A DNA stretch of 64,000 nt from assembly GCA_934270475.1 (NCBI GenBank), contig CAKQPS010000002.1, positions 62,001-126,000 of the forward strand, given 5' to 3'. This DNA is from an uncultured Alphaproteobacteria bacterium (GTDB taxonomy: Bacteria; Pseudomonadota; Alphaproteobacteria; RF32; CAG-239). The translations under genes and the position numbers were made by a program. The notes below the pieces were generated by a model that worked only from the letters and a program-made list of their open reading frames with translations, did not search any database and was not told the DNA's origin. Position 1 is the first letter of the stretch; the number at the start of each line of letters is the position of its first letter. Shown here piece after piece: positions 8,843 through 16,158 of this stretch.

Positions 8843-9190
8843 ATGAATAACATGTATATCATTTCAGCTGAGAATGCCACTGTAGTGTTGAACAACCTCA
8901 AGTCTTTGGATCGTCCGCTTACAGCAGAAGAGAAGAAACTTGGTCGTAAGGCTGCACTTGCTCAGGCAGATGCACTTCACTCACAAGCACTTGCTTCTGC
9001 AGCCAGTCTCCGTGAAACAGAACTCAAGTTCTACATGGGACAGGGCTACACGTTGGATGAGGCACGCGAGCAGCTTCGTCTTGACAAGAGAATCCACGAC
9101 GAGAAGATTGGCTTAGGCAAATCGCATCGTTGCCACCCTTGTAAAGCCGCATCTCGCTACTTGAGTGTTCTGCCAGGTTTTTTAGGCTGA
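8843..9190 (+). CDS. Unknown small soluble protein, single-gene unit, no SD
   Basis: 115 aa, not recognised. It is mostly helical, rich in Ala, Leu, Glu and Lys (residues about 25-90). A basic Cys-containing tail (KSHRCHPCKAASRY) has a C-x2-C-like pair near residues 97-100. There is no signal peptide or membrane helix. An excellent TTGACA/TATAAA promoter lies upstream and a strong terminator downstream, so it is an independent unit. No SD is present; the leader is A/T-rich. Leucine codons CTT/CTC and alanine GCA/GCT are frequent, whereas neighbours favour TTG/TTA and GCC/GCG, hinting at another origin. The second Met, at 8852, could be the true start. Confidence 0.7.
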   Translation: MNNMYIISAENATVVLNNLKSLDRPLTAEEKKLGRKAALAQADALHSQALASAASLRETELKFYMGQGYTLDEAREQLRLDKRIHDEKIGLGKSHRCHPCKAASRYLSVLPGFLG

Positions 9191-9198
9191 GAACGTTT

Positions 9199-9236
9199 GA
9201 CCGCTTTTTTCTGTAAAGAAAATAGCGGTCTTTTTT
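9199..9236 (+). terminator. Terminator of the gene at 8843
   Basis: GACCGCT (9199-9205) pairs with AGCGGTC (9224-9230), followed by six T. Additional A-T pairs extend the stem inward. Confidence 0.85.
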
Positions 9237-9531
9237 GTTCTGAATTTTGGTTTGCGCAAAATTGACAAAATAGATAAGAAGATTTTACATCTGCCTTAAA
9301 TATTTACCAAATATCAGGCTAAAATAAATGTCAGTTATATTTCAGTAAAATCCGATAAAATTGATGTAATTAAGTCTCTACCTAGTATTTTCTGCAATGG
9401 CATATTTTCATTTTATATTGAGCGTTATTTAATAATTTGGGGATTTTTTTAATTTTTAGTAAAAAAGTTATTGACAAAACACACAAAAAACTGTATATAT
9501 TCTATAGTTTTTTAATTATTAAGTTATAACT
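9237..9531. promoter_or_regulatory. Intergenic region with promoter for the gene at 9532
   Basis: About 295 AT-rich bases without a gene. The clear element is TTGACA at 9471-9476, a 17-nt spacer and TATATA at 9494-9499. The mRNA would begin near 9506, leaving a leader of about 26 nt with no SD. A second TTGACA lies near 9263 but lacks a good -10 partner. I see nothing else. Confidence 0.65.
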
Positions 9532-9900
9532 ATGTGTACAAGCTTCATTAAAGGTCATCTGGTGAGTGGTAGCAAAGTTGTTTGTTTAATCAAACTTCCT
9601 AAAAACCTGCCTTTGAACAGATATCCTTACGTGCTGGACTACAAAAATCCGGTTATCAGTCAGATTATTCCCTGCATTCAAACCGGTAACAGCTTCTGCG
9701 ATGTTCGCTCCGGCGAAAAGGTATCTGTTGATGACAACACGCTTATTTGGCATGTTTCAATCGGCACTGTGTTTAACTATCCTGATGGCAGAAAAGTTTT
9801 GCTTTCCCGTCAAATTGCAACCCCTGAGTTGCTCTTGGTCGAGGATTCCGCCTTCACATTCAACCCATTGTCTATGGTATGTTACGATGTAAAGGCATAA
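9532..9900 (+). CDS. Unknown small protein, single-gene unit, no SD
   Basis: 122 aa, not recognised. It has no signal peptide or membrane helix and looks like a small beta-rich protein: KVVCLIKLPKNLPLN, VISQIIPCIQTGNSFCDVRSGEKVSV, LLLVEDSAFTFNPLSMVCYDVKA. It contains five cysteines (residues 2, 18, 48, 56 and 117). Like its upstream neighbour it has its own near-consensus promoter and a strong terminator, and a leader (..TTAATTATTAAGTTATAACT-ATG) without an SD. The two genes are co-oriented but separately transcribed, between the lpxI operon and a glycosyltransferase. Function unknown. Confidence 0.7.
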   Translation: MCTSFIKGHLVSGSKVVCLIKLPKNLPLNRYPYVLDYKNPVISQIIPCIQTGNSFCDVRSGEKVSVDDNTLIWHVSIGTVFNYPDGRKVLLSRQIATPELLLVEDSAFTFNPLSMVCYDVKA

Positions 9901-9906
9901 CATTAT

Positions 9907-9947
9907 AAAACCGTTCTTTTTGTAGAAAAAGGACGGTTTTATTTTTT
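9907..9947 (+). terminator. Terminator of the gene at 9532
   Basis: AAAACCGTTCTTTTT pairs with AAAAAGGACGGTTTT across a 4-nt loop, with one G-T wobble, followed by ATTTTTT. Confidence 0.85.
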
Positions 9948-10036
9948 ATCAGACTAATATTGTTGTTAAAAACAACGGTCGTTTTTTGCACACTTTTAGT
10001 TATTCTAACGCTTTGATTGTTATCTGAAAAAAATCT

Positions 10037-10801
10037 TTATTTTTCGGAATTTAAAGCGCGCCACTCAAACCACTTGGCGATTTTCAAAAAACGGAAATAA
10101 GCGTAGGTAGTCGCCATCCAAAATCCGCAGGTTCCATACAAAAAATAACGCTTTTTAAAATAATATACCAAAAACTGACGCGGGAATTCCGTATATAAAC
10201 GCAAACGCGTATAATAACGCCCTTCTTTAATGGCAACTTTAACCAGCTCATCGGTATACATATTCAGCTTGAACCAAGTTTGAGCCAAAGAAACATATGA
10301 ATAATGATGAACTTTTGACTTTAATTGCTCTACCACTGCGCCTTCGCCAACCACAACTCGGTCATGCGTCAAATCATCGGGCATATTGCTTTTCTTGCGA
10401 TTATACAGGCGCACTTGGTTATACGTCTTGGCAAATAAACGCGGCTTTTTATCTCCCGGAAGCATATCGCAGATTTTTATACGATACGCATCAGCCGCCG
10501 GATTTTTCATTTTTTCTTTAATTTCGGCAATCAGTTCCGGCGATAAAACTTCGTCAGCGTCTAAAGACAGCACCCAATCATTGTGACAAAGCTCCTGCCC
10601 ATAATGTTTTTGCGCCGAAATATTTTTCCACTTATGAAACAAAAACCTAGCACCGTATTTTTCGGCTATTTTTTGAGTTTTATCCGTGCTTCCGCTGTCT
10701 ATCACAAAAATTTCATCAGCCACTTTTTTCAGTGCCTGCAAAGTTCTGCCCAAGCGTTTTTCTTCATTCAATGTAACAATATATGCCGAGATTTTAACCA
10801 T
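10037..10801 (-). CDS. Family 2 glycosyltransferase, WaaE/KdtX-like
   Basis: 254 aa, the size of LPS-core beta-1,4-glucosyltransferases of the WaaE type. The GT-A fold is clear: SAYIVTLNEEKRLGRTLQAL at residues 4-23, DEIFVIDSGSTDKT near 29-42, and the metal-binding LSLDADEVLSPEL near 78-90. The C-terminal half has the basic, aromatic HHYSYVSLAQTW..MYTDELVK..GRYYTRLRLYTEFPRQFL segment of this subfamily. It probably adds a sugar to the LPS inner core at the inner membrane. It is a single gene, with AAGG about 12 nt before the ATG. The exact donor and acceptor cannot be read from the sequence. Confidence 0.82.
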   Translation of the reverse strand: MVKISAYIVTLNEEKRLGRTLQALKKVADEIFVIDSGSTDKTQKIAEKYGARFLFHKWKNISAQKHYGQELCHNDWVLSLDADEVLSPELIAEIKEKMKNPAADAYRIKICDMLPGDKKPRLFAKTYNQVRLYNRKKSNMPDDLTHDRVVVGEGAVVEQLKSKVHHYSYVSLAQTWFKLNMYTDELVKVAIKEGRYYTRLRLYTEFPRQFLVYYFKKRYFLYGTCGFWMATTYAYFRFLKIAKWFEWRALNSEK

Positions 10802-10860
10802 TTATCTTTAACCTTTCTGGCTGCAGATTAGGCTATTTTTACACAGCTTGCAATAAAAAA

Positions 10861-10893
10861 AGCCCCCAACCGAAAAAATTGGGGACTTTTTTG
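10861..10893. terminator. Terminator downstream of fabI
   Basis: CCCCAA (10864-10869) pairs with TTGGGG (10879-10884). T-rich sequence follows in both directions (TTTTTT at 10887 on plus; a run of T on minus). It ends fabI. Confidence 0.75.
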
Positions 10894-10908
10894 CTGATAT
10901 ATGGCAGC

Positions 10909-11733
10909 TTAAAATTCTTTAAGAACATCCGCACTTTCGGCAGCGTTATCAATATTTACCATGGCAATTGTGTTATATCCGCAGTCAACGTGCAAGACTT
11001 CACCGGTTACGGCAGAGCCTAAATCAGACAGCAAACTCAAAGCCATATTACCGACTTCGGTCTGATGAACATTGCGCTGCAGCGGAGCGTTCAATTCGTT
11101 CCAGCGCAAAATTGTGCGGAAATCGCCGATACCGGCAGCAGCCAAGGTTTTAATCGGACCGGAAGAAATAGCGTTTACACGAACACCCTGTCTACCCATA
11201 TCCACAGCGGCATAGCGGACAGAAGCTTCCAAAGCGGCTTTAGCCACACCCATAATATTGTAATTCGGCAATACGCGTTCTGAACCCAAGTATGTCAAAG
11301 TCACTATTGAACCGCCTTCATTCATAATTGGAGATGCACAGCGGCAAGCTTCCAAAAAGGAGTAGCAGGAAATGTGCATAGTCATTGTAAAGTTATCCAA
11401 GGTGGTGTCGATTGTACGACCGCGCAGCTGATCTTTATCCGAAAAAGCAATAGCGTGAACAACAAAGTCAATTTTGCCCCATTTTTCGCCCAATTCCTTA
11501 AAACAAGCTTCAACCGAAGCAGAATCGGAAACATCGCATTTAATCAAAAGAGGATTGTTCAGCTGTTCTGCCAAAGGTTTAACTCTTTTTTCCAGCATTT
11601 CATTTTGATATGAAATTGCAAGCTGCGCACCGTGCGCATTCAAAGCCTGAGCAATACCCCAAGCAATAGATTTGTCATTGGCAAGACCCATAATCAGGCC
11701 TTTTTTACCGGCCATAAGTTGTTCAATAGCCAT
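10909..11733 (-). CDS. fabI: Enoyl-[acyl-carrier-protein] reductase FabI
   Basis: 274 aa. This NADH-dependent enzyme performs the last reduction of each fatty acid elongation cycle; cytosolic short-chain dehydrogenase fold. The cofactor loop is GLIMGLANDKSIAWGIAQAL near residues 12-31. VVHAIAFSD follows, then the FabI catalytic pattern Tyr-x6-Lys in NYNIMGVAKAALEASVRYAA. The substrate-side SSGPIKTLAAAGIGDF and the C-terminal VTGEVLHVDCGYN are typical. FabZ, which makes its substrate, is encoded at 20257 in this window. A moderate SD (AAAGGA) precedes the ATG; a terminator follows. It is transcribed alone. Confidence 0.97.
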   Translation of the reverse strand: MAIEQLMAGKKGLIMGLANDKSIAWGIAQALNAHGAQLAISYQNEMLEKRVKPLAEQLNNPLLIKCDVSDSASVEACFKELGEKWGKIDFVVHAIAFSDKDQLRGRTIDTTLDNFTMTMHISCYSFLEACRCASPIMNEGGSIVTLTYLGSERVLPNYNIMGVAKAALEASVRYAAVDMGRQGVRVNAISSGPIKTLAAAGIGDFRTILRWNELNAPLQRNVHQTEVGNMALSLLSDLGSAVTGEVLHVDCGYNTIAMVNIDNAAESADVLKEF

Positions 11734-11849
11734 TTTCTAGTTCCTTTATAAATTTTGTTCTAGACTACTTCCCTTTTTGGAAGTAAGTTACTGTAGAGAT
11801 ACTTATACAAATTTATCTGCTTTGTAAACATTTTTTTGAAAGTTGTAAA

Positions 11850-12701
11850 ATGGCGAATCAATTTGACACCGCAAAATTCAGCAAATTCTGCCAACTTTTT
11901 TTTAAATATCTGCGCTGGCGCACCAAAGACGCTATGATTTTGCGTGTGGCAGCTTCGCTCAGCTATACCACATTGATTGCCGTGGTGCCGCTGATTGCCA
12001 TTGCCTTGGCGATTTTCGCCGCCTTTCCGGTGTTTGAAAATGTGCGGACACAGGTGCAAGCTTCGCTTATTCAGTATTTTGTGCCTAACATAGAGCAAAA
12101 CATTCAAAATTACATTATGCAGTTTGTAGCCGCCTCCAGCAAACTGACCACCATTGGCGTTTTGGGTATTGCCGTGACAGCGATTTTGCTGCTGTTTACC
12201 ATAGAAAATAGCTTTAATTTTATTTTTAAAGTCAAAAAACACCGCCGCTTAGCCACCAAAATCACGCTTTATTGGACTATTATTACTCTTTGTCCGCTCT
12301 TGGTAGGCACAGCCCTTTCGCTCAAAGGCTATTTGCTGACGCTAAAATATTTTCATCCCGAACATTTTTTGGGCTATAATTTTTTTATGACATTTATTCT
12401 GCCGAATTTTATTACATTTTTCTTTTTATGGCTTTCATACGTGATTGTTCCAAACAAAAAAATCCGTCTTTCAAGCGCATTTGCCGGCGCTTGCGTCACT
12501 TTGGTTTTAACCTTGCTCCTAAGGGTGAGCTTTGGCTATTTTTTGGTGTTGAACGTCACCTACCGCACGCTTTACGGCGCGCTTGCCACAGTACCGATTT
12601 TGTTGGTTTGGATGTATTCCTGGTGGACAATCGTTTTGTTCGGCGCCGTGGTTACCGCCACCATTGAAGAGTTCCGCAACCGCAAAAAACTGTGGAAATA
12701 A
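11850..12701 (+). CDS. YihY/UPF0761 family inner-membrane protein
   Basis: 283 aa with six hydrophobic segments (starting near residues 33, 95, 135, 180, 215 and 245). Family signatures are ASLSYTTLIAVVPLIAIALAIF near the N-terminus and YGALATVPILLVWMYSWWTIVLFGAVVTATIEE near the end. The family was once called RNase BN/tRNA-processing, a name since withdrawn; its role is unknown, perhaps in envelope transport. It diverges from fabI and ends two bases from the convergent HD-domain gene. The SD is weak (GAAAG). Confidence 0.85.
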   Translation: MANQFDTAKFSKFCQLFFKYLRWRTKDAMILRVAASLSYTTLIAVVPLIAIALAIFAAFPVFENVRTQVQASLIQYFVPNIEQNIQNYIMQFVAASSKLTTIGVLGIAVTAILLLFTIENSFNFIFKVKKHRRLATKITLYWTIITLCPLLVGTALSLKGYLLTLKYFHPEHFLGYNFFMTFILPNFITFFFLWLSYVIVPNKKIRLSSAFAGACVTLVLTLLLRVSFGYFLVLNVTYRTLYGALATVPILLVWMYSWWTIVLFGAVVTATIEEFRNRKKLWK

Positions 12702-12703
12702 AC

Positions 12704-13522
12704 TTAGCGCAAATATTGATGATTTTGCAAGAAATCAGCGAATCGGCTTAGAAACTGCGTTTTAAACTGTTCGTCAACACACAGCCACTTAAATAAATCC
12801 AGCAGACGCGGTGTAACATTCAATTTTGCGCAAAAATCAATAGCATATTGATAGTTTATATCATAATACCAGGTCAGATAGCCAACAATGCGGTCGGCGA
12901 CAGTTTCTTCAACTCCGCGCGGCAAAGTGGTGTATTGGTCAATCAAATTCCAAACAGACTTAGAAATATGCCCGTCAATTTCAGGCTCTACATCTTTTTT
13001 GCCATAAAACAAATAGCGCATCTGCGGCTCAAAAGCAAACATACGCAAATTAGCGATTTTATCTGCGTCGCGGATAATGAAGCAAATCCGCGCAACCTCT
13101 TGTTTCAGCTCTTCATCGGCAATATTTTTATATTCTTCGTCAGCATACAAAGCTTCTATCAAATGTCCGTGATGCTTTATCGGCAGCCAAATGCGAATAT
13201 CCGAAAATTCCGGCACGGTGCGCAAAAATTCGCCGCCGGCGACTCCGTGATCTATCTGTCGGTTATGCAGGCATTTTTCCTCTATCTCGGCGAATCGGCA
13301 GATATCATGCAAAAGCACCGCCGATTTTACCATATCCACATAGGCAGAATCTTTGCTTTTCAGCCATTCCACACGCGGAATAATGTAGTTGCCTACCCCC
13401 ATAACTTGATAGGAATGGCGGATTTTTTCTTTGGTATAACCCACAAAAAATTCATCGTGAGCCACTTTTTGCAAACATTCTTCCGATTTTTCTTTCAACA
13501 GCTGATAAGCATCTTCCAACAT
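12704..13522 (-). CDS. HD-domain metal-dependent phosphohydrolase
   Basis: 272 aa, soluble. Metal-ligand motifs appear in order: HSYQV near residue 36, the HD pair in VLLHDICRFAEIE near 71-83, DHGVAGGEFL, LPIKHHGHLIEAL and the late Asp in IRDADKIANLRMF. This is the YpgQ/YfbR-like pattern of HD phosphohydrolases; substrates in the family include nucleotides, but none can be assigned here. An AAAGGAG SD precedes the ATG at 13522. It diverges from recA and shares the 200-bp spacer that carries the LexA box, so SOS influence is possible but unproven. Confidence 0.8.
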   Translation of the reverse strand: MLEDAYQLLKEKSEECLQKVAHDEFFVGYTKEKIRHSYQVMGVGNYIIPRVEWLKSKDSAYVDMVKSAVLLHDICRFAEIEEKCLHNRQIDHGVAGGEFLRTVPEFSDIRIWLPIKHHGHLIEALYADEEYKNIADEELKQEVARICFIIRDADKIANLRMFAFEPQMRYLFYGKKDVEPEIDGHISKSVWNLIDQYTTLPRGVEETVADRIVGYLTWYYDINYQYAIDFCAKLNVTPRLLDLFKWLCVDEQFKTQFLSRFADFLQNHQYLR

Positions 13523-13608
13523 GGTATTTCTCCTTTGTTTTTACTTAGCACTTTTTTCCAGCACAGTATAATTTTTAAATAATTATTCACAAATTTATAA
13601 TAAAGTGC

Positions 13609-13637
13609 TTGCCATAAGAACAAAATTAGAACAATAT
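13609..13637 (+). promoter_or_regulatory. recA promoter with LexA (SOS) box
   Basis: TTGCCA (13609-13614), a 17-nt spacer, then CAATAT (13632-13637). Inside the spacer lies GAAC-N7-GAAC at 13618-13632, which on the other strand is GTTC-N7-GTTC, the alphaproteobacterial LexA operator. A bound repressor would block polymerase directly. About 90 nt of leader follow before the ATG. Confidence 0.88.
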
Positions 13638-13727
13638 ACATTTCAGCGGATAAATTCAGACTCGTGTTGAGTTTTTGCTGAAAATGCGGGATAAAGAATT
13701 TAGGATAATTTTTTAAGGATAACAAAC

Positions 13728-14753
13728 ATGGAAAAAGATAAAGCGTTAGACGCCGCTCTGAGCCAAATTGAACGAGCTTTCGGTAAAGGTTCTATTATGC
13801 GCCTTGGGCAGAATACCAACATTGATATAGAGGCTATTCCGACTGGTTCTTTAGGTATTGATATTGCTTTGGGAATCGGCGGTTTGCCAAAGGGGCGTAT
13901 TATTGAAATTTACGGTCCGGAAAGCTCCGGTAAAACCACATTGGCTTTGAGTGTAATCGCCCAAGCACAGAAACGCAACGGCACTTGCGCCTTTATTGAT
14001 GCCGAACACGCTCTTGATCCGTCATATGCTAAAAAAATCGGCGTAGATATTGAGAACTTACTGGTTTCACAGCCGGATTCCGGTGAACAGGCTTTGGAAA
14101 TTGCCGATACCTTGGTTCGTTCCGGCGCTATTGACGTGATGGTTGTCGACTCGGTTGCCGCTTTGGTACCGAAGGCGGAATTGGAAGGTGAAATGGGCGA
14201 TGCGCACATGGGCTTACAGGCTCGCTTGATGAGTCAGGCTTTGCGTAAACTGACCGCAACGGTTGCCCGCTCTAACACTTTGATTATCTTCATCAACCAA
14301 ATTCGTATGAAGCTGGGCGTTATGTTCGGCAATCCGGAAACCACTACAGGCGGTAACGCTTTGAAATTCTACGCTTCTGTGCGTATGGATATCCGCCGCG
14401 TGGGTGCGATTAAAGACAAAGATGAAGTGATTGGCTCGCAAACCCGCGTGAAAATTGTGAAAAACAAAGTTGCTCCTCCGTTTAAGACTGTGGACTTTGA
14501 CATTATGTACGGCGAAGGAATTTCCAAAACCGGCGAACTGATTGATTTGGGCGTAAAATCCGGAATTATTGAAAAAGCCGGCGCTTGGTTCTCGTATAAC
14601 GGCGACAAAATTGGTCAGGGTCGAGAAAACGCCAAAAAATATTTAATGGATAATCCGGCAGTTGCCGATGAAATAGAAAACAAAATCCGCGCCGACGCTG
14701 GTCATCTGACTACAGAAATGATTGGCGAAGACGAACCGGAAACCGAAGACTGA
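13728..14753 (+). CDS. recA: Recombinase RecA
   Basis: 341 aa. RecA forms ATP-dependent filaments on single-stranded DNA, drives strand exchange and stimulates LexA self-cleavage. Walker [10 protein letters not shown] is at residues 63-71 and [23 protein letters not shown] gives Walker B and loop L1. [39 protein letters not shown] covers loop L2 and the core. The acidic C-terminal tail ends EDEPETED. An AAGGA SD lies 8 nt from the ATG. It is a single gene with its own SOS-type promoter and terminator. Confidence 0.99.
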   Translation: MEKDKALDAALSQIERAFGKGSIMRLGQNTNIDIEAIPTGSLGIDIALGIGGLPKGRIIEIYGPESSGKTTLALSVIAQAQKRNGTCAFIDAEHALDPSYAKKIGVDIENLLVSQPDSGEQALEIADTLVRSGAIDVMVVDSVAALVPKAELEGEMGDAHMGLQARLMSQALRKLTATVARSNTLIIFINQIRMKLGVMFGNPETTTGGNALKFYASVRMDIRRVGAIKDKDEVIGSQTRVKIVKNKVAPPFKTVDFDIMYGEGISKTGELIDLGVKSGIIEKAGAWFSYNGDKIGQGRENAKKYLMDNPAVADEIENKIRADAGHLTTEMIGEDEPETED

Positions 14754-14782
14754 TTTTGTTTTATAACTATCTCCAATGTGTT

Positions 14783-14811
14783 AAGCCTTGCTTTTCAGCA
14801 AGGCTTTTTTA
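14783..14811 (+). terminator. recA terminator
   Basis: AAGCCTTGCT pairs with AGCAAGGCTT across a short TTTTC loop, followed by TTTTT. Confidence 0.9.
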
Positions 14812-14845
14812 TTGCTTAATTCATTGCGAATCGGGATATGGAAAA

Positions 14846-15070
14846 CTAAGACTGTTTCTTAAAATTTTTATAAATAGCATAAACCAAAGAAATAACTAGC
14901 AAGATACTTGTACCATAATCAAAAATTGAAAATGCTTTTTATATGGGATTATCTTGATAATCCATAAAATAACTGGAAGCAATAAAACCAACTGTAAAGA
15001 TTATAAAAACATAGGGATACCAACCTATAGAACTTAAACAACTTGAAATTTTAGGATAACCGGAAATCAT
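14846..15070 (-). pseudogene. Small two-helix membrane protein gene with in-frame stop
   Basis: From the ATG at 15070 the frame encodes MISGYPK... with a hydrophobic helix (YPYVFIIFTVGFIASSYFM). It meets TAA at codon 44 (14939-14941), then continues without a break into a second helix (SILLVISLVYAIYKNFKKQS) up to TAG at 14846. Read through, it would be a 73-residue, two-helix protein plus the residue at the stop. The open frame and protein-like character on both sides of the TAA suggest a recent nonsense mutation, though a genuine 43-aa product is possible. No SD is visible; the start is 5 bp after the stop of the upstream small gene. Confidence 0.5.
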
Positions 15071-15075
15071 ACATT

Positions 15076-15234
15076 CTAAAAATCTAAGTTTTTCTTAAAA
15101 AAAAGCATTATTGCTAAACCGATAAACAGTAACAGTAGGATTCCGCTGATTGTTTCATTAAAATAAGTGAAAGGAATAGCTAAAACAGTATATAATCCGC
15201 CTAAAAGCATAGCTTCTTTAGAATACAACTTCAT
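15076..15234 (-). CDS. Small membrane protein, 52 aa
   Basis: Not recognised. The 52-aa frame MKLYSKEAMLLGGLYTVLAI.. contains two hydrophobic segments (residues about 9-25 and 29-46) and ends KKNLDF. An excellent SD (AAAGGAG, 5 nt from the ATG at 15234) supports it as a real gene. It is followed by a second small membrane frame interrupted by a stop, and the pair may be one transcript. A two-helix hairpin in the inner membrane is likely; no function is assigned. Confidence 0.65.
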   Translation of the reverse strand: MKLYSKEAMLLGGLYTVLAIPFTYFNETISGILLLLFIGLAIMLFFKKNLDF

Positions 15235-15397
15235 TTTTACTCCTTTCACTTTTTAGTATTACAAAAACATCACATTATGCAATTATTTTCTTTGTATAAA
15301 ACGAATCGGAAAAACATCAATAAAACTTTAAACCAACTTCGTAGGTCGATTCATTGCCGCAATCACACACTCTACTGCGGTTGTTTTTGGTAACAGA

Positions 15398-15426
15398 AAA
15401 GCCTTGGCTAAAACCAAGGCTTTTGA
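15398..15426. terminator. Hairpin downstream of tRNA-Phe
   Basis: AAAAGCCTTGG pairs with CCAAGGCTTTT around a CTAAAA loop, immediately beyond the tRNA-Phe 3' end on the minus strand. The flanking A/T gives a terminator reading minus. Confidence 0.75.
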
Positions 15427-15428
15427 AG

Positions 15429-15504
15429 TGGTGGTCGGGGACGGTTTCGAACCGCCGACACAAGGATTTTCAGTCCTTTGCTCTACCAGCTGAGCTACCC
15501 GACC
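15429..15504 (-). tRNA. tRNA-Phe (anticodon GAA)
   Basis: On the minus strand the acceptor GGTCGGG pairs with CCCGACC. The D-arm is GCTC..GAGC. The anticodon stem-loop GGACTGAAAATCC has anticodon GAA. The T-arm is GGCGGTTCGAAACCGTC. The discriminator is A and CCA is encoded. Total 76 nt. Confidence 0.97.
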
Positions 15505-15608
15505 ATCATTTACGAAACACTTTATAAAATAGTTTTTTCCAAAAGTCTACATATTTTTTTATAAATGTGCATTTTTTTTATATCTTTGGGTCGGAAGCGC
15601 CGTTTTTT

Positions 15609-15797
15609 CTAGTTTAATACTCGTTTTTCCAACGCGTCTACTCTTGCAGCAATACCACCGCGGAATACTGTCTGAATTTCTGTAGCCATTTTATATTCAT
15701 TAAAATAACCATGACTGCGGAAATAGTTTTTCACTTCTTCAAGATTATCTTCTATGTCATAAATTGCATTGATGTAAGCAAATTGTTTTTGATTCAT
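15609..15797 (-). CDS. Unknown small protein, 62 aa
   Basis: 62 aa, not recognised. Soluble and probably helical, with an aromatic N-terminal half (MNQKQFAYINAIYDIEDNLEEVKNYFR, in parts) and a C-terminal stretch AARVDALEKRVLN that could form a short coiled coil. A clear SD (AAGGAG) about 9 nt before the ATG supports expression. It lies 21 bp after another small gene in the same direction, so the two may form an operon divergent from the LysR-type regulator. Confidence 0.6.
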   Translation of the reverse strand: MNQKQFAYINAIYDIEDNLEEVKNYFRSHGYFNEYKMATEIQTVFRGGIAARVDALEKRVLN

Positions 15798-15818
15798 TTT
15801 TCGGCTCTCCTTAAAAAA

Positions 15819-15980
15819 TCAGCGGCAGCTGTTACGGCAAACATCAAATTCGCAATTCAAAATGCGCAGTTTGTTAAGTTCATTTTCATGATTAAATTTC
15901 AAAAAGCTGGCTTCCAGCATTTGTAATGATTGATAAATGCGGTTAGGCATTATAGCTGTTCGGTTCATTTCTAAATTCAT
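15819..15980 (-). CDS. Unknown small protein, 53 aa
   Basis: 53 aa from the ATG at 15980, chosen for its strong GGAGGA SD 5 nt upstream; a longer frame without SD begins at 16034. Not recognised. It is helical with two cysteines near the end (ILNCEFDVCRNSCR holds three). It is the first gene of a two-gene minus-strand unit with the 62-aa gene. Divergent placement from a LysR regulator makes regulation by that protein possible, but nothing shows it directly. Confidence 0.55.
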   Translation of the reverse strand: MNLEMNRTAIMPNRIYQSLQMLEASFLKFNHENELNKLRILNCEFDVCRNSCR

Positions 15981-16080
15981 AATATCCTCCTTCATTTTTC
16001 TGTGGATAAAATAAGAATAATAAATTTTCCACAAAACAGAAGACCAAAAAAATATATGTCTGAATTATAAAAAGGGGATA

Positions 16081-16108
16081 TTGACTCTGTTTATAAGAGT
16101 ATTATATA
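16081..16108 (+). promoter_or_regulatory. Likely promoter of the LysR-type gene
   Basis: TTGACT (16081-16086), a 16-nt spacer, then TATATA (16103-16108). Transcription would begin about 45 nt before the GTG start. Confidence 0.6.
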
Positions 16109-16158
16109 TATAAGTATAGAGTTTAATTCTAGGAATAATTGTGAGCGAGGATAACTAA

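Noticed and set aside
15355..15392. A hairpin CCGCA..TGCGG followed by TTGTTTTT as a plus-strand terminator
   Set aside because: The stem is only five pairs with a long loop and no plus-strand gene ends nearby.
16001..16032. A perfect DnaA box (TTATCCACA on minus, 16001-16009) and a one-mismatch copy at 16024-16032, hinting at an origin
   Set aside because: Only two sites, no dnaA, dnaN, parAB or AT-rich unwinding cluster, and the gene content is not that of an origin region. A single 9-mer is expected by chance in this length.
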